The translations under genes were made by a program, and so were the position numbers. Source: Faecalicatena fissicatena (lineage in GTDB: Bacteria > Bacillota > Clostridia > Lachnospirales > Lachnospiraceae). From it: a DNA stretch of 64,000 bases. The stretch covers positions 42,450-106,449 of the forward strand of contig LDAQ01000062.1 of the NCBI GenBank assembly GCA_001028025.1, given 5' to 3'. The stretch's first letter is position 1, and each line of letters starts with the position of its first letter. This document shows, piece after piece, positions 53,284 to 61,843 of this stretch. The notes under the pieces are model-generated. The model was not told where the DNA came from. It did no database searches and was given only the letters and a program-made list of their open reading frames with translations.

Positions 53284-54603
53284 TTACTTTCCTGCCTCGT
53301 CAAGGTACCCCTGCCAATTAGTAAGCAGCGTAGCGCTGTCGATATCGCCTTCAAGATATGTAGTCAGATCATTTGTCATAGAAGTCATTACATCTGATGC
53401 ATTCGGTAGACCGATGAACTCATTGATTACATAGTTTTCTTTATATAAATCATAGTAAGCCTGGAACTGTTTCGGTGCCTTGCTGTAATCCGGCTCAGCA
53501 ACAGTACTGTTCGGGAATGCTGACATTGTAGCTGCTAATCCTGCAGATGCAGAACCATCTTTTCCATCCATACCGCCAAGCAGGTAGTTGATGAATTTAG
53601 CTGCTTCTTCCTTATTCTCACAAGAATCTGAAATACCTACAGCCCAGCTTGCATAGCAGATACCGCTCTTATCCTTGAAATCATCTTTTACAGGAATTGT
53701 AGTGGCTTCAAAATTAATGTCAGTGAACTGGCTCATTGTAGCTGCAGATGCTACTGTAAATGCGCAGTTGCCTGCTGCAAAGTTACTTGTCATCTCAGAT
53801 TCTTCCAGTGTGCTCATGCCTGGATATAAAGAACCGTCATCATAAAGTCCTTTGAACATCTCAGCAAGGGATGCCAGACCTGCGTTGTCTTTTGTCTTGT
53901 ATGCGCCACTGTCATCTTTCAGGCTGATTCCTGATCCCCAGCCGGTTCCCATGAATACATTCTGAATACCGTTTGCATTCGTTGTACCAAGGTTTAATGC
54001 AAATGCAGAGTTTCCTGCTACTGTAATCTTCTTACATGCGTCTCTCAGTTCGGTCCATGTTGTTGGAATCGCGTCAACTCCGGAATCTTTCAGGATATCC
54101 ATATTCACATACATTGGATATGCAAAGTTCAGTACCGGAACAACATAGCCTTTGCCGTCTACTTTCCAGATGTCGCTTGCAAGACTGCTGTCTACACCGG
54201 CAGCTCCAACATCTGTCAGAACACCCATATCAACAAATTCTGAGAGCCATGCTCCATCCACACTTATGATATCTGCGATCGTACCGTTGGTAGCTCCTGC
54301 TGTGATGGCTGTCTTTGTATCAGCCCATGGAGCTGTTAACAATTCCACTTTCACGCCTGTCTCTTCCTCATACTTGGCACAAATATCATCCAGATATCCT
54401 TCCGGGAGTTCAGCTCCCCACCACTGCTGGAACTTCAGTGTTACATCGCTGCTTTTGGAATCGGATCCGCCATCTTCAGTTTTGGCGTCGGTTTTTGCAT
54501 CGGTTTTACCTTCTTCCTTTCCTCCGCACGCAGCCAGGCTTGCTACCATAATTCCCATCAAACCAACAGCAAGTCCCTTTTTCAAGATCGTACTCAATTT
54601 CAT
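53284..54603 (-). CDS. ABC sugar-binding lipoprotein
   Basis: A 439-aa extracellular solute-binding protein of family 1. The signal peptide ends in SLAAC, giving a lipid-modified Cys at about residue 26, followed by an Asp/Lys/Glu/Ser-rich linker. The mature part shows LKFQQWWGAELPEGYLDDICAKYEEETGVKVELL, the usual N-lobe opening. It captures the sugar and delivers it to the two permeases downstream. AAAGGAGGAG lies 5 nt before the ATG, the strongest site in the operon, consistent with high expression. A good promoter lies 130 bp upstream. The ligand is unknown, but the downstream isomerase, kinase and aldolases indicate a monosaccharide or small sugar. Confidence 0.93.
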   Translation of the reverse strand: MKLSTILKKGLAVGLMGIMVASLAACGGKEEGKTDAKTDAKTEDGGSDSKSSDVTLKFQQWWGAELPEGYLDDICAKYEEETGVKVELLTAPWADTKTAITAGATNGTIADIISVDGAWLSEFVDMGVLTDVGAAGVDSSLASDIWKVDGKGYVVPVLNFAYPMYVNMDILKDSGVDAIPTTWTELRDACKKITVAGNSAFALNLGTTNANGIQNVFMGTGWGSGISLKDDSGAYKTKDNAGLASLAEMFKGLYDDGSLYPGMSTLEESEMTSNFAAGNCAFTVASAATMSQFTDINFEATTIPVKDDFKDKSGICYASWAVGISDSCENKEEAAKFINYLLGGMDGKDGSASAGLAATMSAFPNSTVAEPDYSKAPKQFQAYYDLYKENYVINEFIGLPNASDVMTSMTNDLTTYLEGDIDSATLLTNWQGYLDEAGK

Positions 54604-54732
54604 AATGACTCCTCCTTTAATATTTTGAGCCTCCGCGCATGTAATTATATTTCATGAACTGACGGATTTTTACATTTCCATGACCAGTTTTTATTTTATA
54701 ATGCACGTTCGGCTGTTATATTGTGTAATTTT

Positions 54733-54760
54733 ATTTTACCACCGTTTTACAATAAGTCAA
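54733..54760 (-). promoter_or_regulatory. Promoter of the sugar operon
   Basis: On the minus strand TTGACT (54760-54755), 16-bp spacer, TAAAAT (54738-54733), about 130 bp upstream of the binding-protein gene. Confidence 0.6.
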
Positions 54761-54923
54761 TATCACTCTGTTCATTCATTTCATTTTTGTATATATTGCA
54801 CAATTTATTTGTTTTTTCATTGTTTCATCATGAAATAAAATTTTTCTTCAAACGAAAGCTATTTACAACTATAATGGGGCACCATTATTCTGGCCTCCAT
54901 TGTTATTTTCCCCAGGCTGCTCT

Positions 54924-55083
54924 TTATCGTCCGAAGCAACCGTAATCATAAACGGAGATAATGATTAGGTTGAAGATTGCCTCATTTAAGGCCGTAAGGG
55001 CTTCCTGGATCTGTTCCTTCTCTGCACCTTCATTTTCAGATAAAAGACCAACCATCTTGATAATTCCACCCAAAATCCGTCTC
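54924..55083 (-). pseudogene. Possible small gene or coding remnant
   Basis: The minus strand is open from a TGA near 55095 to TAA at 54924-54926 and reads like real protein (MVGLLSENEGAEKEQIQEAL, then a hydrophobic IFNLIIISVY). From the internal ATG it would encode 43 residues. No ribosome site was seen and the left arm of the long palindrome begins just beyond, so it may be the 3' end of a gene cut by that element. Doubtful. Confidence 0.3.
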
Positions 55084-55119
55084 CCCTCTCAGGTCGCCCA
55101 CCTCTGGGATGCACCAGCT

Positions 55120-55413
55120 GTACATGAGTGCAAAACGGCATCTGCTGTGGGAACCGGGTATAGGGGTGTCTGGATGCGTCTTACGGCAGTTAGATGGAGT
55201 TGAGCAGAAAGGAAGGAAAACCAGGGTGATTTTTGTGATTCCGAATCACAAAAATCCCTGGCCCCAGCGTGCGAAGCCATCAGGCTTCACACGAAGTGGC
55301 CAGGTTGCCCTGGTTTTCCTTCCTTTTTGCACTACTCTACCTTACTGCCCGTAACCCGCATCCAGACACCTATACCCGGTTCCCGCAGCAGATACCGTTT
55401 TGCACTTATGTAC
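55120..55413 (-). repeat. Long palindromic element E1 with two internal hairpins
   Basis: Outer arms of about 110 bp run from GTACATGAGTGCAAAACGG to CCGTTTTGCACTTATGTAC with few mismatches. Inside are hairpin B (55228-55255, GTGATTCCGAATCAC core) and hairpin A (55269-55292, GAAGCC-ATCA-GGCTTC). It shares length, order and loop sequences with E2 (63285-63581), and arm sequence with E3 (63851-64000). Confidence 0.8.
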
Positions 55414-57193
55414 AGCGTCCCCCTCCAATCTTCCGAACCTCCCGATCAAAGGTAAACACCCCGTTCACTTCTTCCTCCACATCTGACAGCTGTGTATACA
55501 CGCTGGCGCAGAGCCCCTCAGGTATCAGTTCTTCCACCTCTTTATCCAATTTTTTATACGCTTTATTGAGAAGCCTTTTATCCGTATATATCCCATACCC
55601 ATACTGTGTCAGACAGGCACTGTGCCCTTCCTGCCGCAGAGAGTAGCCGCCGAATTCAGACAGCACCGTTGCTCGTCTTTTCTCTGGTTTTATCCGGAGT
55701 TTGAAGAAATAATTATGCAGGCTCTGCAAGTCGCCGCCGCCCTGGTCGAACCATCCGCTTGCCTGGTCTATCAGGCGGGACGGATCCTGCTTTCTCATAA
55801 TCTCAGTCATATCTTCTGTCTGGAACTGCCCCCAGCCCTCGTTAAATATAACCCACGCCGCGATACAGGGATGTCCTTTTAACAGCTCCACCGTTTCCTT
55901 CATTTCTTTCACAAATTCCAGACGGCCCGCTTTGTTCTGCCTTGCCAGAAACTTTGTATATATGTCTTTAATCTTCCAGTTCCTCCACGACAATACAGTC
56001 GCCGCATAAGTTACGAACCACGGCTTATACTTCCCACCGCCGTTTACCATATCCTGCCATACAACCATTCCCATCCTGTCACAGTGATAATACCATCTCT
56101 GGGGCTCAATCTTGATATGCTTGCGCATCATGTTAAACCCCGTATCTTTCATGGACTGTATATCAAATATAAATGCTTCATCGGAGGGCGCCGTATAAAG
56201 CCCGTCCGGCCAGTACCCCTGGTCCAGCACACCTTTTTGAAACTGCACCTTATGATTCAGGCAGATCCTTGGAATACCGGCCCTATCAGACTCAATCGTA
56301 AAAGTCCGCATGGCAAAATAGCTCTCCACACGGTCATCTCCCATTATCACCGTAAAATAGTAAAGATACGGTTCCTCACATGTCCAGGGACACACCTCTG
56401 AAAGAGAAACTTCAATCTTCTCACCGGGCATTCCCCATGCATGACCCCAGACCTGCAATTCTTCCATCTCCAGATCCGTCACATCCGAGGGGCTGCACAT
56501 GGGGCTGTTATAAACCTTTGGCTTTCTGACAAGGATCTCTACAGGAACATCAGCGTCTGCCTTCACGGTGATCCGCACTTTGCCCGCATCAAAATCCGGC
56601 TCTGCCTGAACGTTTTGTATATATTTTTCCGGCACTTCCTCCATCCATACCGTCTGCCAGATGCCGCTCTGCGCCGTATAGAACATACCGCCTCTCGCCA
56701 GCTTCTGCTTCCCCCTGGCATGATAAGAAGTATCACTCAAATCTTTCACTGCCAGCATAATTTCATTTTCCCCAGGCCGCAGAAACGCTGTGATATCCGC
56801 CTCAAAGGGAAGGTATCCACCTGTATGCCGGGCGGCCTGCCTGCCGTTGATAAATACAACACAGGACTGATCCACAGCGCCAAAATGCAGCAGTCTTCTG
56901 CAGCATCTGTCCTGGGACTGCCCTTCCTGCGAGATCAGAAACATCCGCCGGTACCAGAGATATTCGTCCGGCTGAAGCTGCCTGTCCACCCCGGACAGAA
57001 CGCTTTCCGGCGAAAACGGAACCAGTATCCGCCCTTCATATTCATCAGGCTTACAAAATTTTTCCGTAAAGGCATATTCCCACTCCCCATTCAGATTCAG
57101 ATAACTGTCCCTTACCATGTGGGGCCGCGGGTATTCCTTCAACACGTGCTCCCTGTCGAGTGCTCTTCCCCATTTTGTATAGAGCTGTTTCAT
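55406..57193 (-). CDS. Glycoside hydrolase family 2 enzyme
   Basis: A 595-aa GH2 enzyme with the usual order: sugar-binding jelly roll (about residues 30-190; LNGEWEYAF, ARGGMFYTAQSGIWQTVW), Ig-like domain (190-300) and TIM barrel (300-595). The acid/base is Glu in WVIFNEGWGQF and the nucleophile Glu in TVLSEFGGYS. This family includes beta-galactosidases, beta-mannosidases and beta-glucuronidases; specificity cannot be told. No signal peptide, so it acts in the cytoplasm. The start at 57193 has AAGGA 8 nt upstream. The last codons and stop lie inside the right end of palindromic element E1, which may have altered the C-terminus. Confidence 0.88.
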   Translation of the reverse strand: MKQLYTKWGRALDREHVLKEYPRPHMVRDSYLNLNGEWEYAFTEKFCKPDEYEGRILVPFSPESVLSGVDRQLQPDEYLWYRRMFLISQEGQSQDRCCRRLLHFGAVDQSCVVFINGRQAARHTGGYLPFEADITAFLRPGENEIMLAVKDLSDTSYHARGKQKLARGGMFYTAQSGIWQTVWMEEVPEKYIQNVQAEPDFDAGKVRITVKADADVPVEILVRKPKVYNSPMCSPSDVTDLEMEELQVWGHAWGMPGEKIEVSLSEVCPWTCEEPYLYYFTVIMGDDRVESYFAMRTFTIESDRAGIPRICLNHKVQFQKGVLDQGYWPDGLYTAPSDEAFIFDIQSMKDTGFNMMRKHIKIEPQRWYYHCDRMGMVVWQDMVNGGGKYKPWFVTYAATVLSWRNWKIKDIYTKFLARQNKAGRLEFVKEMKETVELLKGHPCIAAWVIFNEGWGQFQTEDMTEIMRKQDPSRLIDQASGWFDQGGGDLQSLHNYFFKLRIKPEKRRATVLSEFGGYSLRQEGHSACLTQYGYGIYTDKRLLNKAYKKLDKEVEELIPEGLCASVYTQLSDVEEEVNGVFTFDREVRKIGGGRCT

Positions 57194-57374
57194 ATGCATC
57201 TTCCTTTCAGCATCACACTATGCGCACCGCCGCGATGCCATTTTACGGCCAGACAACTTATCACGGCATATGTATCCCGGAGGATTTTCATTCTAATAAA
57301 CGGCCTTTATATAAAACAAAAAATCCCTTAGACTATATATTACCACTAATCCAAGAGATTTTCTTCATTCTGCA

Positions 57375-59420
57375 TTAATCTTCATTTTTTGTTCTCATTA
57401 CAAGTGCGGAATGCCGCCCCATATTCAGCACAACTTCTCCGTTGTGAATCAGATAATCATCCGGTTCCACCGTATAGCCTTCTTCATAAGTGTAGAGCAG
57501 CCGCTCCATACGCCCTGTCACAGGCACTTCCGCCAGCCATACCGGTACAGTCACTTCCCGCAGTTCTTTGCTGTTATTGAGGACTACCACAATCTGCTCA
57601 TGGCTGTCAAACCTGCCGTATGCCAGAATATTATCCGCCCAGCACAGCATCCGCAGCGATCCCTGCCTCAGCGGCTTTTCGTTCTTATGGATGCGGATCA
57701 TCTCCCTGTGAAAACCAAGCATCTGCATATCTTCTCTACCCCACGGATATGTCCGCCGGTTATCCGGATCTGTAAATCCACACAGGCTGACCTCATCTCC
57801 ATAATAAATTGTGGGAGCGCCGATCCATGTCATCTGAATCACAACGGCTTCCCGCATAACTGCATGGTTGACACCTTCCTCCGCGGCTTTTGAGCCAAGA
57901 TGCTCCATTCTTCCGACGATATGATTGGTCCTGGTAAGAAAACGGGAGTGGTCATGGTTCGAGAGTTCGTTCATCGCCACCTGAAGCGATGGTGTCAGCA
58001 TCGTCGCCATAAAATGCCGCATTGTTTTTACGAAATTATCTCCATTGCCCCAGAGGTCTGTACGCCGCTCATCGCTGTGTTTCTCCATGCCTGTCAGGAA
58101 CCAGGTTACAGGCTCCATAAATGCGTCGTAATTCATGACACTGTCCCACTCATCCCCCTGCAGCCATTCCGTTGGATCACCGTAATGTTCCGCAAGAATC
58201 AGGGCATCCGGCCTCGCCTTCTTTACTTCCCGCCTGAACCGTTTCCAGAACATATGGTTATACTCATTGCTGTATCCCAGGTCTGCCGCTACATCCAGCC
58301 GCCAGCCGTCCACATTGAAGGGCGGGGAAACCCATTTCTTCCCAATATCTATGATGTATTGCTCCAGCAGCGGTGAATCCTCATAGTTCAACTTAGGCAG
58401 TGTATCATGTCCCCACCACCCGTCATACGCATAATTGTACGGCCAGGCAGAATCGCTTTCGTTAAGAAAATGAAAAAATGAGCGGTAAGGGCTTTCAGAG
58501 CTGACAAACGCCCCTTTCTCATACCCTGTCTGCTGCTCATAGATACGTTCTCTGTCCATCCACTTGTTGAAAGAACCGCAGTGGTTGAATACGCCATCCA
58601 GGATCACACGCATCCCCCGGCTGTGCATAGCCTCCACAAGCTCGATAAACAGCTGGTTTGATGCCTCCAGATTCACCTTATCCCCGGTACGTTTCTGGTA
58701 TCTGGTCGCTCCGATGTTATCTGCTGCCCACTCCGGCAGAACCAGTCCCCCGTCTTCTGCAATCTTACCATAGTGCGGATCTATATAGTCATAATCCTGT
58801 ATATCGTACTTATGGTTTGAGGGCGAAACAAACAGCGGATTAAAATAGATCACCTCCACGCCCAGACCTTCTAAGTAATCCAGCTTATCCATAACCCCCT
58901 GCAGATCGCCGCCGTAAAACCTTCGGATATCCATAGCCTGAGGCGGCTGATCCCATTCAGTCACCTTCTGGCATGGCTCGCCAATATAGATATATTCCCA
59001 GTCCTCCACATCGTTGGACTCATCTCCATTACAAAATCTGTCAACAAATATCTGATACATGACAGCCCCTTTTGCCCAATCCGGCGTTGAAAATCCCGGC
59101 ACAATGACAAAAGCATAAAAGTCCACAATGTCAGCAGCCACACCGCACCGGTTAAAATAACAGATCTCCCCGTCTTTTTTAACCTGAAAGCAGTAAGTAA
59201 ACGGATCCTTACCGAGCTGCCACTCTATGTCATAATAATCAAACTCTCCCCGGGAGTCTGACTTCTGCATTTTATACCCACCAGTTTTTGTTAAAATACA
59301 GACTTCATCTATATCATCTTTTGCTGTTCGAAACCGCAGTTTCACCTTTTCATATTCGTTAGGCTCCCCAGGGATCACATAGCTGGACGTTCCATCACAA
59401 AATAGTGCGTCCTTATTCAT
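57375..59420 (-). CDS. GH13 alpha-amylase family enzyme (neopullulanase/cyclomaltodextrinase-like)
   Basis: A 681-aa enzyme with an N-terminal beta-domain (about residues 1-110, CBM34-like), a (beta/alpha)8 catalytic domain and a C-terminal beta-domain. Catalytic residues are Asp in DGWRLDVAADLG, Glu in LILAEHYGDP and Asp in ELSNHDHSRF. VMYQIFVDRFCNGD is the usual opening of the barrel. There is no signal peptide, so imported malto-oligosaccharides are the likely substrate. The start at 59420 has TAAGGAGG at 6 nt; upstream in-frame ATGs lack a site. It lies 59 nt downstream of ftsH, separated by a stem-loop. Confidence 0.92.
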   Translation of the reverse strand: MNKDALFCDGTSSYVIPGEPNEYEKVKLRFRTAKDDIDEVCILTKTGGYKMQKSDSRGEFDYYDIEWQLGKDPFTYCFQVKKDGEICYFNRCGVAADIVDFYAFVIVPGFSTPDWAKGAVMYQIFVDRFCNGDESNDVEDWEYIYIGEPCQKVTEWDQPPQAMDIRRFYGGDLQGVMDKLDYLEGLGVEVIYFNPLFVSPSNHKYDIQDYDYIDPHYGKIAEDGGLVLPEWAADNIGATRYQKRTGDKVNLEASNQLFIELVEAMHSRGMRVILDGVFNHCGSFNKWMDRERIYEQQTGYEKGAFVSSESPYRSFFHFLNESDSAWPYNYAYDGWWGHDTLPKLNYEDSPLLEQYIIDIGKKWVSPPFNVDGWRLDVAADLGYSNEYNHMFWKRFRREVKKARPDALILAEHYGDPTEWLQGDEWDSVMNYDAFMEPVTWFLTGMEKHSDERRTDLWGNGDNFVKTMRHFMATMLTPSLQVAMNELSNHDHSRFLTRTNHIVGRMEHLGSKAAEEGVNHAVMREAVVIQMTWIGAPTIYYGDEVSLCGFTDPDNRRTYPWGREDMQMLGFHREMIRIHKNEKPLRQGSLRMLCWADNILAYGRFDSHEQIVVVLNNSKELREVTVPVWLAEVPVTGRMERLLYTYEEGYTVEPDDYLIHNGEVVLNMGRHSALVMRTKNED

Positions 59421-59433
59421 AAAAACCTCCTTA

Positions 59434-59469
59434 GGGGCAAGCCCTCCCTCCTCTGGAAGTACTTGCCCC
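59434..59469 (-). other. Stem-loop between ftsH and the GH13 gene
   Basis: GGGGCAAG and CTTGCCCC arms enclose a 20-nt loop just upstream of the GH13 ribosome site. It may terminate or attenuate read-through from ftsH, but no direct T run follows. Confidence 0.55.
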
Positions 59470-59478
59470 ATTTCTCAT

Positions 59479-61299
59479 TTACTCTTCAAAAAGCGCTTCG
59501 AACTCGCTTCTGGTAATCTTTTCTTTTTCTAACAGTAGATTAGCACAAGCCTGCAATACAGAGTCGTATTCTTTTAAAATTGCTCTTGCCTTTATATAGC
59601 ACTCGTCAATGATTCTCTTCACTTCCTCATCAATTGTGCTGGCCACCTTCTCGCCATAGCCTCTTGATGTGTGGCCGAAATCACGCCCGATAAATACTTC
59701 ATCGCTGTCATTGTCATAGTTGATCAGGCCCAGCCGTTCGGACATACCAAACTTCATAATCATAGAACGTGCAATCGCCGTTGCCTGTTTGATATCCTGG
59801 GACGCCCCAGTGGTTATATCGTCAAATACTTCCTCCTCTGCAACACGGCCGCCAAGCGATACTGTAATCTCCTGAAGCATGTGCCCTTTCGTGTTGAACA
59901 TATCATCATTCTCCGGCAGCGGCATCGTATATCCGCCCGCTCCGCCGGTCGGAACGATTGAAACACTGTAGACCGGCCCCACATCCGGCAGTATATGGAA
60001 CAGAATCGCATGCCCGGCCTCGTGGAACGCGGTAATCCTGCGCTCTTTGTCTGATACAATACGGCTCTTCTTCTCCGGCCCGATTCCCACTTTGATAAAA
60101 GCATGGCGGATATCGGACTGCTGAAGAAATACACGGCCCTCTTTCGCAGACAAAATCGCTGCCTCATTCAGAAGGTTTTCAAGATCCGCACCGGTGAATC
60201 CCGATGTCGTCTGTGCAATCTGCTTCAGATCCACGTCGTCTCCCAGTGGTTTATTCTTTGCATGGACTTTCAGAATTTCCTCTCGTCCGCCCACATCCGG
60301 ACGTCCTACGATTACATTTCTGTCAAATCGCCCGGGCCTTAAAATAGCCGGATCGAGGATATCTTTTCTATTTGTAGCCGCCATCACAATGATGCCTTCG
60401 TTCACGCCGAAACCATCCATCTCAACAAGCAGCTGGTTCAATGTCTGCTCCCTCTCATCGTGTCCGCCGCCCAGACCGCTTCCTCTGCGTCTTGCAACGG
60501 CATCAATCTCGTCGATGAAAATAATACAGGGGGAGTTCTTCTTGGCATCCTGGAACAGATCACGCACACGGGATGCGCCGACTCCGACAAACATCTCCAC
60601 AAAGTCTGAACCTGAGATACTGAAGAAAGGAACTCCTGCTTCCCCGGCAACCGCTTTGGCGAGCAAAGTCTTACCTGTTCCCGGAGGTCCCTCGAGCAGC
60701 ACACCCTTGGGAATTCTGGCCCCCACCTGGATATATTTTTTAGGAGACCTGAGGAAATCCACAATCTCTTCCAGCTCCTCTTTTTCTTCTTTTAAGCCCG
60801 CCACATCCGCAAACGTCACTTTCTTGTCTGTATCTGTGGTCATCTTCGCCCGGCTCTTTCCGAAATTCATCGCCTTGGCATTGGCTCCGCCGCCCTGGCG
60901 GTTCATGAACATGAAAATCACTGTAATCCCCAGGAATGTTATCAACAGGGGAATCAGAATCGTTGTAAACCATGAATCCTGCGGAACATCCAGCAGCTTA
61001 TACTCTATCCCCGCTTTATTCAGCATTTCCTGCGTTTTCTCTACATCTGATGTGGTAACCTGTTTTACAGCCCCGCTGTCTTTGATCGTCACAGTCACAA
61101 CGCCGGTCGGAACGGTCTTATTCTGTTTGATCGTTACATCCTGTACATTTTTATCCTTCACTTCCTGTACAAAGCTCTGGTTTGTCATCTCCTGGTCTTT
61201 CACCTGGAATCTGTTTGTAAGCCACAGTGCAAGGAAGACAATCACAATAAATGTAAGAAATGTCGCACCGCCCATGCTTTTATACTTTTTGTTGTTCAA
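59479..61299 (-). CDS. ftsH: ATP-dependent zinc metalloprotease FtsH
   Basis: A 606-aa membrane-bound AAA+ protease. Two N-terminal membrane segments (about residues 12-30 and 110-132) flank an extracytoplasmic loop. The AAA domain has Walker A GPPGTGKT near 205, Walker B CIIFIDEIDAV and the arginine finger region RPGRFDR. The protease domain has zinc-binding HEAGH near 424. It degrades misfolded and regulatory membrane and cytosolic proteins. It follows hpt by 16 nt in the conserved tilS-hpt-ftsH order of Firmicutes. Confidence 0.98.
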   Translation of the reverse strand: MNNKKYKSMGGATFLTFIVIVFLALWLTNRFQVKDQEMTNQSFVQEVKDKNVQDVTIKQNKTVPTGVVTVTIKDSGAVKQVTTSDVEKTQEMLNKAGIEYKLLDVPQDSWFTTILIPLLITFLGITVIFMFMNRQGGGANAKAMNFGKSRAKMTTDTDKKVTFADVAGLKEEKEELEEIVDFLRSPKKYIQVGARIPKGVLLEGPPGTGKTLLAKAVAGEAGVPFFSISGSDFVEMFVGVGASRVRDLFQDAKKNSPCIIFIDEIDAVARRRGSGLGGGHDEREQTLNQLLVEMDGFGVNEGIIVMAATNRKDILDPAILRPGRFDRNVIVGRPDVGGREEILKVHAKNKPLGDDVDLKQIAQTTSGFTGADLENLLNEAAILSAKEGRVFLQQSDIRHAFIKVGIGPEKKSRIVSDKERRITAFHEAGHAILFHILPDVGPVYSVSIVPTGGAGGYTMPLPENDDMFNTKGHMLQEITVSLGGRVAEEEVFDDITTGASQDIKQATAIARSMIMKFGMSERLGLINYDNDSDEVFIGRDFGHTSRGYGEKVASTIDEEVKRIIDECYIKARAILKEYDSVLQACANLLLEKEKITRSEFEALFEE

Positions 61300-61315
61300 T
61301 GGTGTGTACTCCTTC

Positions 61316-61843
61316 CTATTCTACTCCTTCCACCACTCCTATATATGGCAGATTTCTATATTTTTGAGCATAATCCAGTCCGTAGCCTACTACGAACTCG
61401 TCCGGTATCTCAAACCCGACGTAATCCACTCGAACTTCCTTCTCTCTTCTCTCCGGCTTATCCAGAAGCGTGCACAGATGCAGGCTCTTTGGATGACGCT
61501 GCCTTAAAGTATCCATAAGATAATACAGTGTCCTTCCGGAATCAATGATGTCCTCCACAATAAGGACGTCCTTTCCCTCTATCGACTCATCCAGATCCTT
61601 GGCAATACGTACAACACCACTGGATGACGTGCCGTCACCATAGCTGCTTACGCTCATGAAGTCCAGAGATACCGGCACGGTAATCCTCTTGGCAAGTTCG
61701 CACATAAAAAATGCACCACCCTTTAATATACAGATTAAATGAACCTGCCGCCCCTCATAGTCTTTGCTGATCTGCTTCCCCATTGCTTCAATTCTTTCAT
61801 CTACTTCTTTTTCTGATACTAAAACACTAATCTTCTCTGACAT
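61316..61843 (-). CDS. hpt: Hypoxanthine phosphoribosyltransferase
   Basis: A 175-aa purine salvage enzyme, making IMP and GMP from hypoxanthine and guanine with PRPP. The PRPP-binding motif is VLIVEDIIDSGRT, and LICILKGGAFFMCELAKRI is the pyrophosphate-loop region. The ATG at 61843 has GGAGGA 8 nt upstream and overlaps the end of tilS by 17 nt, which implies coupled translation. The position between tilS and ftsH is the standard Firmicutes arrangement. Confidence 0.97.
   Translation of the reverse strand: MSEKISVLVSEKEVDERIEAMGKQISKDYEGRQVHLICILKGGAFFMCELAKRITVPVSLDFMSVSSYGDGTSSSGVVRIAKDLDESIEGKDVLIVEDIIDSGRTLYYLMDTLRQRHPKSLHLCTLLDKPERREKEVRVDYVGFEIPDEFVVGYGLDYAQKYRNLPYIGVVEGVE

Noticed and set aside
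46512..54603. Assignment of the sugar operon to sulfoquinovose breakdown
   Set aside because: Isomerase, kinase and aldolase fit such a pathway in outline, but no sulfoquinovosidase, sulfonate exporter or sulfolactaldehyde enzyme is present.
55089..55280. Short open frames with a DFCDSESQKSP segment, also seen at 63760-63993
   Set aside because: They come from translating the shared palindrome arm (hairpin B and its stem) rather than from a conserved protein.
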